Shown here: in pieces, positions 23,241 to 31,486 of the stretch | Position numbering within the stretch: position 1 is the stretch's first letter | Layout: the number at the start of each line of letters is the position of its first letter | Assembly (NCBI GenBank): GCA_964583765.1 | Contig: CAZOWW010000041.1 | Location: forward strand, 1-39,777 | Length of the DNA stretch: 39,777 bases | Origin: CAZOWW01 sp964583765 | GTDB taxonomy: Bacteria > Actinomycetota > Actinomycetes > Actinomycetales > Kineosporiaceae | Direction: 5' to 3' | Notes under the pieces: model-generated | The model's input: only the letters and a program-made list of their open reading frames with translations | The model's database searches: none | Told to the model about the DNA's origin: nothing | Program-made: the position numbers and the translations under genes

Positions 23241-24605
23241 TCAGCGGAGGGCCGGCAGCCGTGACCGGTGGGGGCCGACCGCGGCGCGGAAGACCTCCCC
23301 GGCTCCGGAGAGCGTGCAGGGTCCCGCGTCCGCGCCCAGGAACGCCGAGGCGCCGGCGCCGAGGATCACCGTGCCTCCGCCGTCCACCTGCACCGTGACG
23401 GGGCCGAGGGTGCAGAGCAGGATCTGCGGGCCGGTCACGTCGGCGTCGAGGTGGGCGTGGGTTCCCTCGGGGATCCGCAGTCGGGTGAGCTGGAACTCCT
23501 CCACCGGCGGCCGCCAGGCCACTTCGTGCGGCCCGAGCAGGGTCGGCGGGATGCTCGGACTCGGCCGGGAGGCGCTGTCGAGGGTGAGGAGCAGCTCGTC
23601 GACGGCGATCGGCTTGGGCGTGAGCCCCGCGCGCAGCACATTGTCGGAGCTGCCCATGATCTCGATGCCGAAACCGTCCAGATAGGCGTGGGGCACGCCG
23701 GCGGGCACGAAGAGGCTGTCCCCGGGCGCCAGGTTCAGCAGGTCGAAGACCAGAGGGGCAGCGACGAGCGGGTCCTGCGGGTAGGCGCGGGCGAGCCGGC
23801 GCACCCACAGCAGGGTCCGCAGCTCGGTGGGGGACACGGACCGGGACTCCTTCCCGGGCCAGAGCATGACCTGGCGGGCCGAACCGGCGAGTTCCCGGAC
23901 CAGGGACTCGCGGTCGTCCACCGGCCAGGTCACCAGTGCGCGGAGCAGGCTCTCCCCGGCGTGGGGGGAGTCCCCTCCCGTCAGCGCCTCGACCAGCCGG
24001 TGCACCCGGGGGCCCTCGAACAGGGAGAGGAGAACCCGGGTGCGTTCGGGCGGCCGGAACCCGCACAGCGCCTCGCTGGGTCGCAGCGCGTACAGCAGTT
24101 CGGGCTTGGGCCAGGGATCGACGTAGCGGTGGCCTCCGAGCGCGAGTGAGGGATCGGCGAACGCCTCGGCGGCGCGTGCCGCCGAGGGGTGCACCTGCAC
24201 GGACAGCGGTCGGGCGATGGCGAGCACCTTGAGCAGGAACGGCAACCGCGTGCCGAAACGGGCGACCACGTCGGCGCCGAGCACGCCGAGCGGGTCGGCG
24301 TTGATCGCGTCGGCCAGAGACAGGCCGTCCGCGGTGTCTCCGGTGGAGCGGGCGCCGGGCAGCGCACCGTGGCCCTCGGGGGACGGGCGGTCCCGGGGCA
24401 GTTCGTGGCGGTCCTCGGGCAGCGGCACGAGGGTGGACGGTCCCGAGGGGTGAGCGCCGAGCCACAGTTCCGCCTCGGGCAGGCCACTGGCCGGCCGTCG
24501 CTGGAACCGCGCGAGTTCCACGCGCGATCCCCAGTCGTAGTGGCGGATCGGGTTGCGGAGCGGTACGGGCCAGCACTGCACCGTGCTTCGGGGTCCTTGG
24601 TCCAT
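23241..24605 (-). CDS. manA: mannose-6-phosphate isomerase, class I
   Basis: Zinc enzyme interconverting mannose-6-P and fructose-6-P (454 aa), linking mannose use with GDP-mannose supply. Class I features: NPIRHYDWGS at the N-terminus, the zinc/substrate motif LSVQVHPS, a second metal site with KPELLYAL, VPAGVPHAYL in the cupin core, and the catalytic Arg segment NVLRAGLTPKP. ATG at 24605 gives MDQGPRSTV; the recognised fold starts about 13 residues later, so a shorter start is possible. It sits among polysaccharide-degrading genes and could process mannan-derived sugar, though a housekeeping role in glycan synthesis, for example for the GT-C proteins, fits too. Confidence 0.93.
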   Translation of the reverse strand: MDQGPRSTVQCWPVPLRNPIRHYDWGSRVELARFQRRPASGLPEAELWLGAHPSGPSTLVPLPEDRHELPRDRPSPEGHGALPGARSTGDTADGLSLADAINADPLGVLGADVVARFGTRLPFLLKVLAIARPLSVQVHPSAARAAEAFADPSLALGGHRYVDPWPKPELLYALRPSEALCGFRPPERTRVLLSLFEGPRVHRLVEALTGGDSPHAGESLLRALVTWPVDDRESLVRELAGSARQVMLWPGKESRSVSPTELRTLLWVRRLARAYPQDPLVAAPLVFDLLNLAPGDSLFVPAGVPHAYLDGFGIEIMGSSDNVLRAGLTPKPIAVDELLLTLDSASRPSPSIPPTLLGPHEVAWRPPVEEFQLTRLRIPEGTHAHLDADVTGPQILLCTLGPVTVQVDGGGTVILGAGASAFLGADAGPCTLSGAGEVFRAAVGPHRSRLPALR

Positions 24606-24766
24606 GGTCGCCGGAGTTCTCAGGGTGGGCTCCTCGGATCATGCAGGACGACGTGACGTCCCGGGCGCGGTCGGTCGGCGGTGAACGATGCGCAGCCCGG
24701 CAAGCCTACGCGGGAACGTGCCGAACGGGGCAGAACGTCGCCGCGTGCCGCTGGGGCCCGACGCGC

Positions 24767-24802
24767 GTGCGCGCCGTCCCGGGAAGTCGGGACGACGCGC
24801 AC
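24767..24802 (-). terminator. imperfect 15-bp hairpin upstream of manA
   Basis: GTGCGCG-c-CGTCCCG (24767-24781) pairs with CGGGACG-a-CGCGCAC (24788-24802) around a 6-nt loop, with one mismatch. It may be a second terminator for the endoglucanase gene or a manA leader structure. Confidence 0.55.
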
Positions 24803-24830
24803 GGTGTGGTGCGGGGGCCGCCGACGCTCG

Positions 24831-24869
24831 CCCCGAACAGCGTCCGGGCATCTGGAACAGCGTTCGGGG
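24831..24869 (-). terminator. endoglucanase gene terminator-like inverted repeat
   Basis: CCCCGAAC (24831-24838) and GTTCGGGG (24862-24869) are perfectly complementary, just past the stop at 24880. The arms also hold a direct repeat GAACAGCGT-C/T-CGGG at 24835 and 24855. Confidence 0.5.
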
Positions 24870-24879
24870 CACCGTGATG

Positions 24880-27312
24880 TCACCGGTGGGGCTGTGGGGC
24901 CCGGCGGGACGACGGAACGGGACAGCGGGGGCGGACTTTCCGCGAGGGCGGCCCGCGCCCGGGCCGAGGGCCCCGCGCGGGCCCGGGTGTTAAGCCCAGG
25001 CGCTGATCGGCCACGAACGAGGACACCCAGGACAGCGCGGAGTTCCAGTTGATCGCGACCTCGTTGGTCGAGTACGACTGGATGTCGTCCACGTAGCAGA
25101 ACTGGGCCGCGCACCCCTTGAGCAGGGACGCCGCGGTGGGGTCCTGCAGGTCGGAGTCGGGGCCACCGGCGAGCGAACCGGCCGGCGGGTGCGGCAGCGT
25201 GGGCCGGAGCTCGTTCGCGTAGATCCGGGTGTGCTGGTTCTGCGAGTAGTACGTACCGAAACCGGTGACGTACGAGATGTTGAGCGCGTTGCGGCCGAGG
25301 ATGTAGTCGAAGCCGTCGAGCACGCCGTTCTTGTACGCCGTCCGGCCGCTGATGTCGTAGGCGGTGCCCAGCACCACCAGGTTGTTCAGGATCTGGCTGT
25401 TCGAACCCCATGCCCAGTGGCCGCTGGCCGGCACGTAGGGCTGGCCGTACCCCTGGGTGGCCTCGGCGGCCAGCAGAGTGTCCGCCGCCTTGAGCACGCT
25501 CGCGCGGACCTTGTCCCGGCCCGGCAGGTGGTTCGGCACCGTGGCCAGGTCCATCCGACCCAGCGGGGCGACCGACTGCCAGCTGAAGCCGTCCGTGCTG
25601 AAGATGTCGGCGGAGGTGTTCAGCGGGGAGGCGAGGACGTCACTCTGGTAGGTCTTCGCGCCGGTGGTGAGGTAGAGCTCGGCGGCGGCCCAGTAGAACT
25701 CGTCGGTCACGTTGGTGTCGTCGTAGGCGCCACCACCGGTCCCGTCGGCGCCGGGGGCGTAGACGGCCGGGTGGGCCTTGGCCGCCGCGTAGGCGGTGGT
25801 CGCGGCCGTGAGCAGCGTCCTGGCGAAGGCCTTGTCGTAGGGGCGGAACAGCCGGGCGCCCTGAGCGGCGGCGGCGGCCAGGTTCAGGGTCGCGGCCGTC
25901 GAGGGACGGTGCAGTTCCCGCAGCTGGGGGTCGCTGGCCGGGTCCTGCGGCAGGCCGGTCCACTGGGCGTCGTGCACCTTCTGGAAGGCCATCCCGGCGT
26001 AGTCGGTCAGACCGGTGACCGTCGTGTTGGCCGGCACCTGCATCTTGAGCAGGAAGGACAGCTCCCAGCGGGCCTCGTCGAGGATGTCCGGCACCTTGTT
26101 GCCGGTCTCGGGCACGCGCAGGGTGCCGTCGGCGAGCGCCTTGCGCTGACCGGTGCGGGCGAGCTGATTGCGCTCGTACTCCCCGAGCAGCTGCGAGACC
26201 GCGATGCCGCCGTTCACGACGTACTTGCCCTGGTCGCCGGCGTCGTACCAGCCGCCGGTGACGTCCGTGCGGAACGCTGCGTCGCAGGACCAGTTGTCCA
26301 CTGCGGCCGAGGCGGCGGCGCAACCGACGGTGGTGTCGCCCTGGTTCGGCGAGACACCGATGTGACCGGCGGCGCGGGCATACCCGGGGGCGATCGAGTC
26401 GAGGATCGCGATGCCGCTGCGCTGGGTGTAGAAGAACGTCTTCGAGTCGACACGCAGCTGGCTGTAGAGATCCTTCTTGATCGAGAAGGCGTAGCTGGTC
26501 TCACCGTCGGCCTGCAGGGCGAATCCGCCACCCGAGCCGCGGTAGGCGCTGAAGTCGATCAGCTGGACGTTCTGTCCGGCCGAGGCATCCGTGCCCTTGG
26601 GGATCGTCGTGCCCTTGGCGACCACGGTGCCCGAGGCGTTGAGAAGCTGCCAGGGCATGGCGGTGGTCGAGTCGGTGACCAGGGTGGCGCGCTTGACGCC
26701 CAGCGGCAGGTACCCCACCTGGTTCACGCGCACCCGCGGGCCGGTGTTGGGCGCGTACGGCTTCGGCGCCTCGCCGCCCTTGAGCGAGATGTCGTCGAGG
26801 CACAGCGTCCAGGGGCTGGTACCGCCACCGACCTGGAATGCGACCTGCGCCTTCGTGCTGGTCGACAGGTCCTGCTGGGCGGTGAAGCTGTAGGAGAAGG
26901 TCGTCAGGCCGGTGCCCGGGGAGACGGTCTTGTCCACCTCGGTCGCATACGTGTCCGGGTTCTGGACGATGGCGCGGACGGCCTGACCCGCGACGTCCGA
27001 GGACGCGTTGAAGGAGAACGTGTACGAGTTGCCGGCGATCACCGGGACGTCGTTCTGCCCGATGATCACGTCCCAGGGGTTGGTGGTGCCACCCGGGATC
27101 AGGGCACAGAGCTGACCCGTGGCGGCGGATGCGCTGATGTTGCCGGTCGTCCACCAAGGGGCGGTGCCGTCGGCGAAAGATCCGTTGACGATCTGCTCGG
27201 GGGTGTCGTCCGCGAAGGACGACGCGACGCCGAGGCCGGCGGTCGCGAGGGCAATGCCCGTACTGGCTGCGATGAGTGCAAGGCCGGTGCGGGCGCGCGG
27301 GCGTGCTGTCAC
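24880..27312 (-). CDS. secreted CBM4-GH9 endoglucanase
   Basis: An 810-aa inverting cellulase. Signal peptide (1-34), CBM4-type module (about 37-190, INGSF-like VNGSFADGTAPWW start), Ig-like CelD_N domain (195-290, RVRVNQVGYLP), and GH9 catalytic domain (300-770). Catalytic residues: Asp pair in GGWYDAGDQGKYV near 354, His in NQHTRIYANE near 690, and the acid Glu in YSTNEVAINWNS near 747. GTG at 27312 has GAGGAG 7 nt upstream. After VADQRLG the frame continues 37 more Pro/Arg-rich residues from an unusual TTA codon (24993-24991), while TAA sits one base away; the natural C-terminus is probably residue 773, with a frameshift or sequencing error. Confidence 0.93.
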   Translation of the reverse strand: MTARPRARTGLALIAASTGIALATAGLGVASSFADDTPEQIVNGSFADGTAPWWTTGNISASAATGQLCALIPGGTTNPWDVIIGQNDVPVIAGNSYTFSFNASSDVAGQAVRAIVQNPDTYATEVDKTVSPGTGLTTFSYSFTAQQDLSTSTKAQVAFQVGGGTSPWTLCLDDISLKGGEAPKPYAPNTGPRVRVNQVGYLPLGVKRATLVTDSTTAMPWQLLNASGTVVAKGTTIPKGTDASAGQNVQLIDFSAYRGSGGGFALQADGETSYAFSIKKDLYSQLRVDSKTFFYTQRSGIAILDSIAPGYARAAGHIGVSPNQGDTTVGCAAASAAVDNWSCDAAFRTDVTGGWYDAGDQGKYVVNGGIAVSQLLGEYERNQLARTGQRKALADGTLRVPETGNKVPDILDEARWELSFLLKMQVPANTTVTGLTDYAGMAFQKVHDAQWTGLPQDPASDPQLRELHRPSTAATLNLAAAAAQGARLFRPYDKAFARTLLTAATTAYAAAKAHPAVYAPGADGTGGGAYDDTNVTDEFYWAAAELYLTTGAKTYQSDVLASPLNTSADIFSTDGFSWQSVAPLGRMDLATVPNHLPGRDKVRASVLKAADTLLAAEATQGYGQPYVPASGHWAWGSNSQILNNLVVLGTAYDISGRTAYKNGVLDGFDYILGRNALNISYVTGFGTYYSQNQHTRIYANELRPTLPHPPAGSLAGGPDSDLQDPTAASLLKGCAAQFCYVDDIQSYSTNEVAINWNSALSWVSSFVADQRLGLTPGPARGPRPGRGPPSRKVRPRCPVPSSRRAPQPHR

Positions 27313-27388
27313 TGGGGAGCTCCTCGGAGGGTGAGAAACCCCGGTTCAGGGACGCTGCCGTGCCCCTGATCCGGATGTGTGTCGCGCA

Positions 27389-27417
27389 ATCGTTGGGCGC
27401 GTCACAGCGGTTGTCAA
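27389..27417 (-). promoter_or_regulatory. predicted promoter of the GH9 gene
   Basis: On the minus strand TTGACA (27417-27412), a 17-nt spacer and AACGAT (27394-27389) form a good -35 and a fair -10; the leader would be about 70 nt. CAACGATTG overlaps the -10 as a near-palindrome. Confidence 0.5.
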
Positions 27418-27500
27418 TCGACTCCCCGAACCATCTCTCTATGTGGCGATAAGGACACTGGTGGTTTCCGTGGGGAAGGCGTACCCGCGCTTCGCCGTTA

Positions 27501-28544
27501 TCAATTCGTGACGACCGAGCGGGCGGCGCGGACCGCGTCGGACAGGCGTGCCACCGCGGCCGAGTGGTCGAGGTCCACCACGAAACCGTCCTCGCCCCGG
27601 ACGCGGGCCGCCACCGCTTCCACCATCACCTGGTAGGGATCCACCGGGGCGAACTCCTCACGGTGTGCCTGCCCGGAACGTGACCGGATCTCGAGCCAGG
27701 ACGGTGTGTTCCAGCTGGTGAACGCGTCCCCGCTCCCGAAGGAGAGATTCGCCTCGGTGCCGGAGAGACGGAACTCCTGGGTGTCCGGCACCCCCATCCC
27801 GAAACGGGCCACGGCGGTCGCCGTCGGCAGGTCACCGTCCCGATCCAGGTGCAGCCAAGCGGTCGAGGCGAGATCCACCCCCGTGGAGCCGATCCTGGAC
27901 TCCACCCGGTCGACGACGGGCACGGCACGTGCGGGCCCGGTCAGGGGTTCGTTCGCGAAGGTGAGCTCGATGCCGGAGAGGGCGTAACAGCCGACGTCGT
28001 ACTGCGCCCCGCCACCTCGCTCGGGCTCGAGGCGGAAGTTGTGGGCGTCGGCTCCCTCGAAGTCACCGAGGAAGGAGAAGGTGGACTCGATCTGCAGGAT
28101 CCCGCCCAGTGCGCCTTGCGCCACGAGTTCGGCGAACCGGCGGGTGCGCGGGTGCCAGCGGTACCAGAACGCCTCGACCAAGAGCCGGTCCGCAGCCTGG
28201 GCGGCCGCAGTCATCTCGGCGACCTCGTCCGCGTCGAGGCCGAGGGGCTTCTCACACAGCACGTGCTTGCCGGCGGCCAGCGCGGCCAGGGTCCACGGGC
28301 GGTGGGACTCGTTGCTCAGGCTGATGTAGACGACGTCGACCTCGGGATCGGCGAGCACGGCCGCGTAGTCCTGACAGGCGTTGCCGGCCGGCTCCAGGGA
28401 TCGCGCCCGAGTCACGTCGCGCGCAGCGACGGCCTGCAGCGTCGCTCCCCGTGCGCGGTGCACCGCGGGGGCGAGTGCCTCGCGGGCGATACCGCCGGCG
28501 CCGAGGAATCCGAACCGGATTGGGGAAGGAGCTGCGCTGGTCAC
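27501..28544 (-). CDS. Gfo/Idh/MocA-family oxidoreductase
   Basis: A 347-aa NAD(P)-dependent dehydrogenase of sugar or inositol type. Rossmann start FGFLGAGGIAREALAP, the family Lys in CEKPLGLDADE near residue 98, a (beta-alpha)-sheet domain with YDVGCYALSGIEL in place of D-x-G-x-H, and an ordinary C-terminus. The His-to-Tyr form is seen in trans-dihydrodiol-dehydrogenase-like members. Substrate unknown. The start is GTG at 28544. It is upstream of the GH9 gene on the same strand, but a predicted promoter in the 188-bp gap suggests separate transcription. Position in the polysaccharide island suggests a sugar substrate (inference). Confidence 0.88.
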   Translation of the reverse strand: MTSAAPSPIRFGFLGAGGIAREALAPAVHRARGATLQAVAARDVTRARSLEPAGNACQDYAAVLADPEVDVVYISLSNESHRPWTLAALAAGKHVLCEKPLGLDADEVAEMTAAAQAADRLLVEAFWYRWHPRTRRFAELVAQGALGGILQIESTFSFLGDFEGADAHNFRLEPERGGGAQYDVGCYALSGIELTFANEPLTGPARAVPVVDRVESRIGSTGVDLASTAWLHLDRDGDLPTATAVARFGMGVPDTQEFRLSGTEANLSFGSGDAFTSWNTPSWLEIRSRSGQAHREEFAPVDPYQVMVEAVAARVRGEDGFVVDLDHSAAVARLSDAVRAARSVVTN

Positions 28545-29079
28545 TCGATCACCCTATGCGGATCGTCCGGACCTGCCCAGGGTCGTGGCCGCCCTGTGGA
28601 GGAGTGGTGCGCGGCGTGCTGGTGGGGACATCTCGCCGAGCTGCGGGGGTGCCGGGCTGTGCCTGAGCCGTGTCGACCGCGTGAAGGACCGGGGGCGGGG
28701 TCTGGCGATGGTGTTCGGCGGTCCCTTGTACCCCTGGGGGGTATGTCCAGTGGCTGGGGATGTGCCGGGAGATCGATCGGGGCAGAGCGGGCGAACATCC
28801 TCGGGGCGGAGTGGACGAACTCCGAGAACGACTCAGCAACCAGTGATAGCGTCCGATGAGTTGGTGTGGATGCTCGGCGACTTTCCGTGACCGACTCGCT
28901 GTGAGTCCCTGTCGCTGGCGTGAAGTCGCTCCGTTCGGAGGGCCTCCGGGACATCCATCAACCGAATCCAGGCAAATGGGGCCGACGTCCGGCGTTCCCG
29001 ACCAGGATCGTGGGTCCCGGCTGTGGCCCCGGACCGCCGCGGATGCTTCGCGGCCCGAGTACGGGAGTGCGGGAATTCG
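28545..29079. other. 535-bp intergenic region with an orphan operator-like palindrome
   Basis: No gene is evident. It separates the divergent oxidoreductase (-) and DUF397 (+) genes. GTACCCC-TGG-GGGGTATG at 28728-28745 resembles CsoR/CstR-type operators. A short frame GTG(28601)-TGA(28660) behind GGAGGAG would give 19 residues but has no other support. Confidence 0.5.
28728..28745. promoter_or_regulatory. CsoR/CstR-like palindrome
   Basis: TACCCC (28729-28734) and GGGGTA (28738-28743) with three bases between match the general ATACCCC-N-GGGGTAT layout of copper- or sulfide-responsive CsoR-family operators. No CsoR-family gene or metal transporter is in the window. Confidence 0.3.
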
Positions 29080-29289
29080 ATGGACGATCAGGACATGCCG
29101 AAGTGGCGCAAGAGCACGGAGAGTGCCACGAGCAATTGCGTGGAGGTCGCCAGGTCGGGCGAGACGGTTCTCGTGCGGGACTCCAAGAACCGGTCCGGTT
29201 CGGTCCTGACGTTCACCGGGGACGAGTGGCGGGCCTTCCTCACCGGGGTGCGTTCCGGGGAGTTCGATCTCGGGCCCGGAGGGCTGTGA
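29080..29289 (+). CDS. DUF397 protein
   Basis: A 69-aa protein matching DUF397: KWRKSTESATSNCVEVA at the N-terminus, VLVRDSKNRSGSVLTF in the middle and EWRAFLTGVRSGEFDLG at the end. In actinomycetes DUF397 genes usually follow an XRE-DUF5753 regulator gene on the same strand and are thought to act with it as a toxin-antitoxin-like or developmental (BldB/WhiJ-like) pair. Here the partner lies downstream on the opposite strand. The ATG at 29080 is chosen because similarity begins there; GGGAG (29063-29067) is 12 nt away, so translation signals are weak. Confidence 0.9.
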   Translation: MDDQDMPKWRKSTESATSNCVEVARSGETVLVRDSKNRSGSVLTFTGDEWRAFLTGVRSGEFDLGPGGL

Positions 29290-29328
29290 ACGGGCACTTG
29301 CTGTCGGGGGAAAGGGTCGACGGATCGA

Positions 29329-29364
29329 AGGTGGAGGGCCACCGGAATCCGGGACCCTCCACCT
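29329..29364. terminator. bidirectional terminator between DUF397 and XRE genes
   Basis: AGGTGGAGGG (29329-29338) pairs perfectly with CCCTCCACCT (29355-29364); a small CCGG-AAT-CCGG hairpin sits in the loop. It lies between the two convergent stops. Confidence 0.75.
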
Positions 29365-29413
29365 CTGCCCTGGCGTGCACCCGTGATCCCTGGCCTGGCG
29401 GGTGCGACCAGGA

Positions 29414-30310
29414 CTACTCGGAGAGCGCGCGGAGTGCGGAGTCGATGAGCGAGATCGCTTCGGGGTTCCCTCCGGCCTGCTCCAGTTCCCAGAAGATCTC
29501 CAGATAGGTGGACGGCGTGGGGGTGCCGTCCGGGGGGTTCTCGTCCTGCGAGGTCTCCACGACGATCATGTCCTCCTGCGGGTACTCGAGGAAGAGGACG
29601 GTCTCGTTCTCCGCGTCCGCGAACTCGAAGAGGACGTAGGGCACCCGCAGGCTCCGGTACATGCCGAAGGTGAAGGGCACGACGCGCAGGGTCATGTTTG
29701 GTTGCTCGGTAGCCTCGCGCATGCGTAGCAGCTGACGTCGCATCAGGTGGGGGCCGCCGACCACCCGGCGAATCACGGCCTCGTCGATGATGATGTGCAG
29801 TTGTGGGGGATCGGCCCGGCTCATCAGTTCCTGGCGCTCCATCCGCAGGGCGACCAGGGCGTCGATCCGTTTGGGGTCCTTCGGACCACGGATGTACTGG
29901 AGCAGCTCCCGGGCGTACTCCTCGGTCTGCAGGAGTCCGGGCACCAGGAGCGGCTCGAAGTTGCGGATGATCGAGGCCGAGTGTTCGTACCCGAGGAAGT
30001 TGATGTACGCCGGTTCGGCGACGTCACGGTAGATGTTCCACCACGACTTCTCCCGGGAGAACCGCGCGATGTCGAGCAGTTGGGTGACCTGCCCGGGATC
30101 GGTCACCGCATAGTGCTGGAGCAGGGCCTTCAAGTCGTTCGTGGTGATGCTCACCGCACCCGTCTCGATGCGGATGAGTTTCGACAGGGACCACTCCATT
30201 GCGCGGGCGACGTCCCGCTGGGTCAGGCCGGCCGCCTCGCGGAGTTTCCGGAGCTCGCTGCGCAGCCGCCGACGATGAACCGCGGGGTCTGTGCGTTGCT
30301 GTGTGGCCAT
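29414..30310 (-). CDS. XRE-family regulator with DUF5753
   Basis: A 298-aa DNA-binding regulator. HTH_XRE lies at residues 12-70 (LRKLREAAGLTQRDVARAMEWSLSKLIRIETG). The C-terminal DUF5753 domain (about 100-290) is shown by LLVPGLLQTEEYARELL, LRMERQELMSR, IIDEAVIRRVVGG, MRRQLLRM and VLFEFADAENETVLFLEYP. Such proteins are abundant in sporulating actinomycetes and are paired with DUF397 proteins; WhiJ is a known relative. ATG at 30310 has GGGAGGG about 8 nt upstream, and longer in-frame sequence has no such support. The leader region contains a 22-23-nt triple repeat that might be its operator. Confidence 0.93.
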   Translation of the reverse strand: MATQQRTDPAVHRRRLRSELRKLREAAGLTQRDVARAMEWSLSKLIRIETGAVSITTNDLKALLQHYAVTDPGQVTQLLDIARFSREKSWWNIYRDVAEPAYINFLGYEHSASIIRNFEPLLVPGLLQTEEYARELLQYIRGPKDPKRIDALVALRMERQELMSRADPPQLHIIIDEAVIRRVVGGPHLMRRQLLRMREATEQPNMTLRVVPFTFGMYRSLRVPYVLFEFADAENETVLFLEYPQEDMIVVETSQDENPPDGTPTPSTYLEIFWELEQAGGNPEAISLIDSALRALSE

Positions 30311-30551
30311 CCGTGTTCCCTCCCCGTGGGGACCGGGTGGGGGAGCCCGGTCCGGGGCTAGTTGGCTCGGTGCGAGGGGGCACCCGTACTGCTGGTGGAT
30401 CGCGAGGTGGAGGTCGTCCTTGTGGAGATCATACGTTCGGAGGGTGCGATATGTCCCATGGCGAGGTGTCGGAAGTGGGTGACGAAACCCTCTCAATGAT
30501 CCGAATAGGGACATCCGCGGGCCGTAGGTCACGGGTGATACCCGGCCGTTC

Positions 30552-30619
30552 GCGGTCTCGTTCGGAAGGGCCGGCGGTCTCGGTTCCGAAGGGCCTGCGG
30601 TCTCCGTTCCGAGGGGCCG
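30552..30619. repeat. three tandem 22-23-nt repeats upstream of the XRE gene
   Basis: Units begin GCGGTCTC at 30552, 30574 and 30597. Each contains TTCGGAAGGGCC or TTCCGAAGGGCC or the variant TTCCGAGGGGCC. They could be operator copies for the XRE regulator (inference). Confidence 0.85.
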
Positions 30620-30666
30620 GTGAGCATACCGGGTGATGGTGCGGATACCGGGGCCTGTACGGGTCA

Positions 30667-30705
30667 GGCCACCCCGCACGGGCCGCACGCCGGCACAGGG
30701 TGGCC
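30667..30705. other. hairpin
   Basis: GGCCACCC (30667-30674) and GGGTGGCC (30698-30705) are perfectly complementary with a 23-nt loop. Confidence 0.4.
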
Positions 30706-31207
30706 GGCCCCGTGTACCCGATGGCAGCCGGCGTGCTCCATCGGTGACATGGTTGTCCGGTCGTTGCCCTGGTCGCTCGGTTCCGCCGGCTCGCGGGATT
30801 TCTTGCCCGGGCGGCGATGATTCTCTGGGGGCACCGTTCCCGCCGAGTCCACCGGTCTCCGGGGATTACTCGGTCCGACGTCAGGAATTGCGTGGAGCCG
30901 CCCTTTCGCCGCACCGGTTCCAGATTCTCCCAAGCCTCCGACCCGTCTGTGGTCCGGGGATTTCGGGTAGCGTGCTCCGCGGGGTTCTCCGGTCCCGTGT
31001 CTCGGCCGGTTCGCCGGCGTCGTCACCTCCCGGCGGGTGGGGCCGTCGTCCCGCAGGTGGGGTGGAATCCGGGGTGGCGTTCCGGCATCGTGCCTGGTGG
31101 TGATGGTCGGAACTCGCCCTGTCGAACGGCGTGCAGGCAGCCCGGGCATTCCTGGTGGCGTGTTCCCGCTCTGCGGGGGGCCTTCCGGGAGCACGTCGAC
31201 CCGACAC

Positions 31208-31236
31208 TTGGCTCATCGACAGAGGGCGTGCATAAT
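31208..31236 (+). promoter_or_regulatory. strong sigma-70-type promoter of a small transcript
   Basis: TTGGCT (31208-31213), exactly 17 nt, then CATAAT (31231-31236), five of six matches to TATAAT. This is the best consensus promoter seen in the window; the start would be near 31243. Confidence 0.6.
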
Positions 31237-31242
31237 GGTCGT

Positions 31243-31352
31243 GGGTATCCGCTCGTCATGGTGACGGGCAGCAGAGTTCCTGGCGGCTACCGGGGGCTCA
31301 GTACTCGGTGAACGCCCGGCGAGTCGCGCAGGTGGCTCTCCGGGCGTTCTTC
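31243..31352 (+). ncRNA. predicted ~110-nt transcript with a possible 17-residue ORF
   Basis: Delimited by the promoter at 31208-31236 and a 9-bp hairpin followed by TCTTCTTCC. It holds one small frame, ATG 31258 to TGA 31309-31311 (MVTGSRVPGGYRGLSTR), whose stop abuts the hairpin; no good ribosome site precedes it, so it may be a small RNA or a leader-peptide transcript. It matches no RNA family I know. Confidence 0.45.
31311..31348 (+). terminator. terminator with pyrimidine tail
   Basis: AACGCCCGG (31311-31319) pairs perfectly with CCGGGCGTT (31340-31348), followed by CTTCTTCC. It is the only hairpin in the window with a T-rich tail. Confidence 0.65.
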
Positions 31353-31486
31353 TTCCCCGGAACGCTGGATATTTCGTCGATGATCGGCGAACATGGGAAT
31401 ACCAGCGGAAGGGGAACCGGTGGTTCCTGCCAGGTGGCATTCCGAGAAATCGCCTTCCGCCTGATTCCGGGGAGGAGGTGGTGAAG

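Larger units (their letters stand above)
30311..31207. other. 0.9-kb region without a recognisable gene
   Basis: Upstream DNA of the XRE gene and beyond. Contains a triple repeat (30552-30619), a hairpin (30667-30705), and mixed-composition DNA similar in word use to 11161-12522. A frame at 30450-30636 has GGAGGG before its ATG but rare codons and no domain, so I do not call it. Confidence 0.55.

Noticed and set aside
28601..28660. 19-codon GTG frame behind GGAGGAG in the oxidoreductase-DUF397 gap
   Set aside because: Only the ribosome-site-like sequence supports it; no promoter, terminator or peptide character.
30450..30636. 61-codon frame (MSHGEVSEVGDETL...) with GGAGGG before its ATG and a hairpin after it
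   Set aside because: Uses rare ATA, TCA, CGA and AGG codons, runs through the 22-23-nt repeat array, and has no hydrophobic or domain pattern. Could be revisited with ribosome profiling.
31235..31264. Nine-residue frame MVVGIRSSW
   Set aside because: Its ATG overlaps the predicted -10 hexamer, so it would lie upstream of the transcript.
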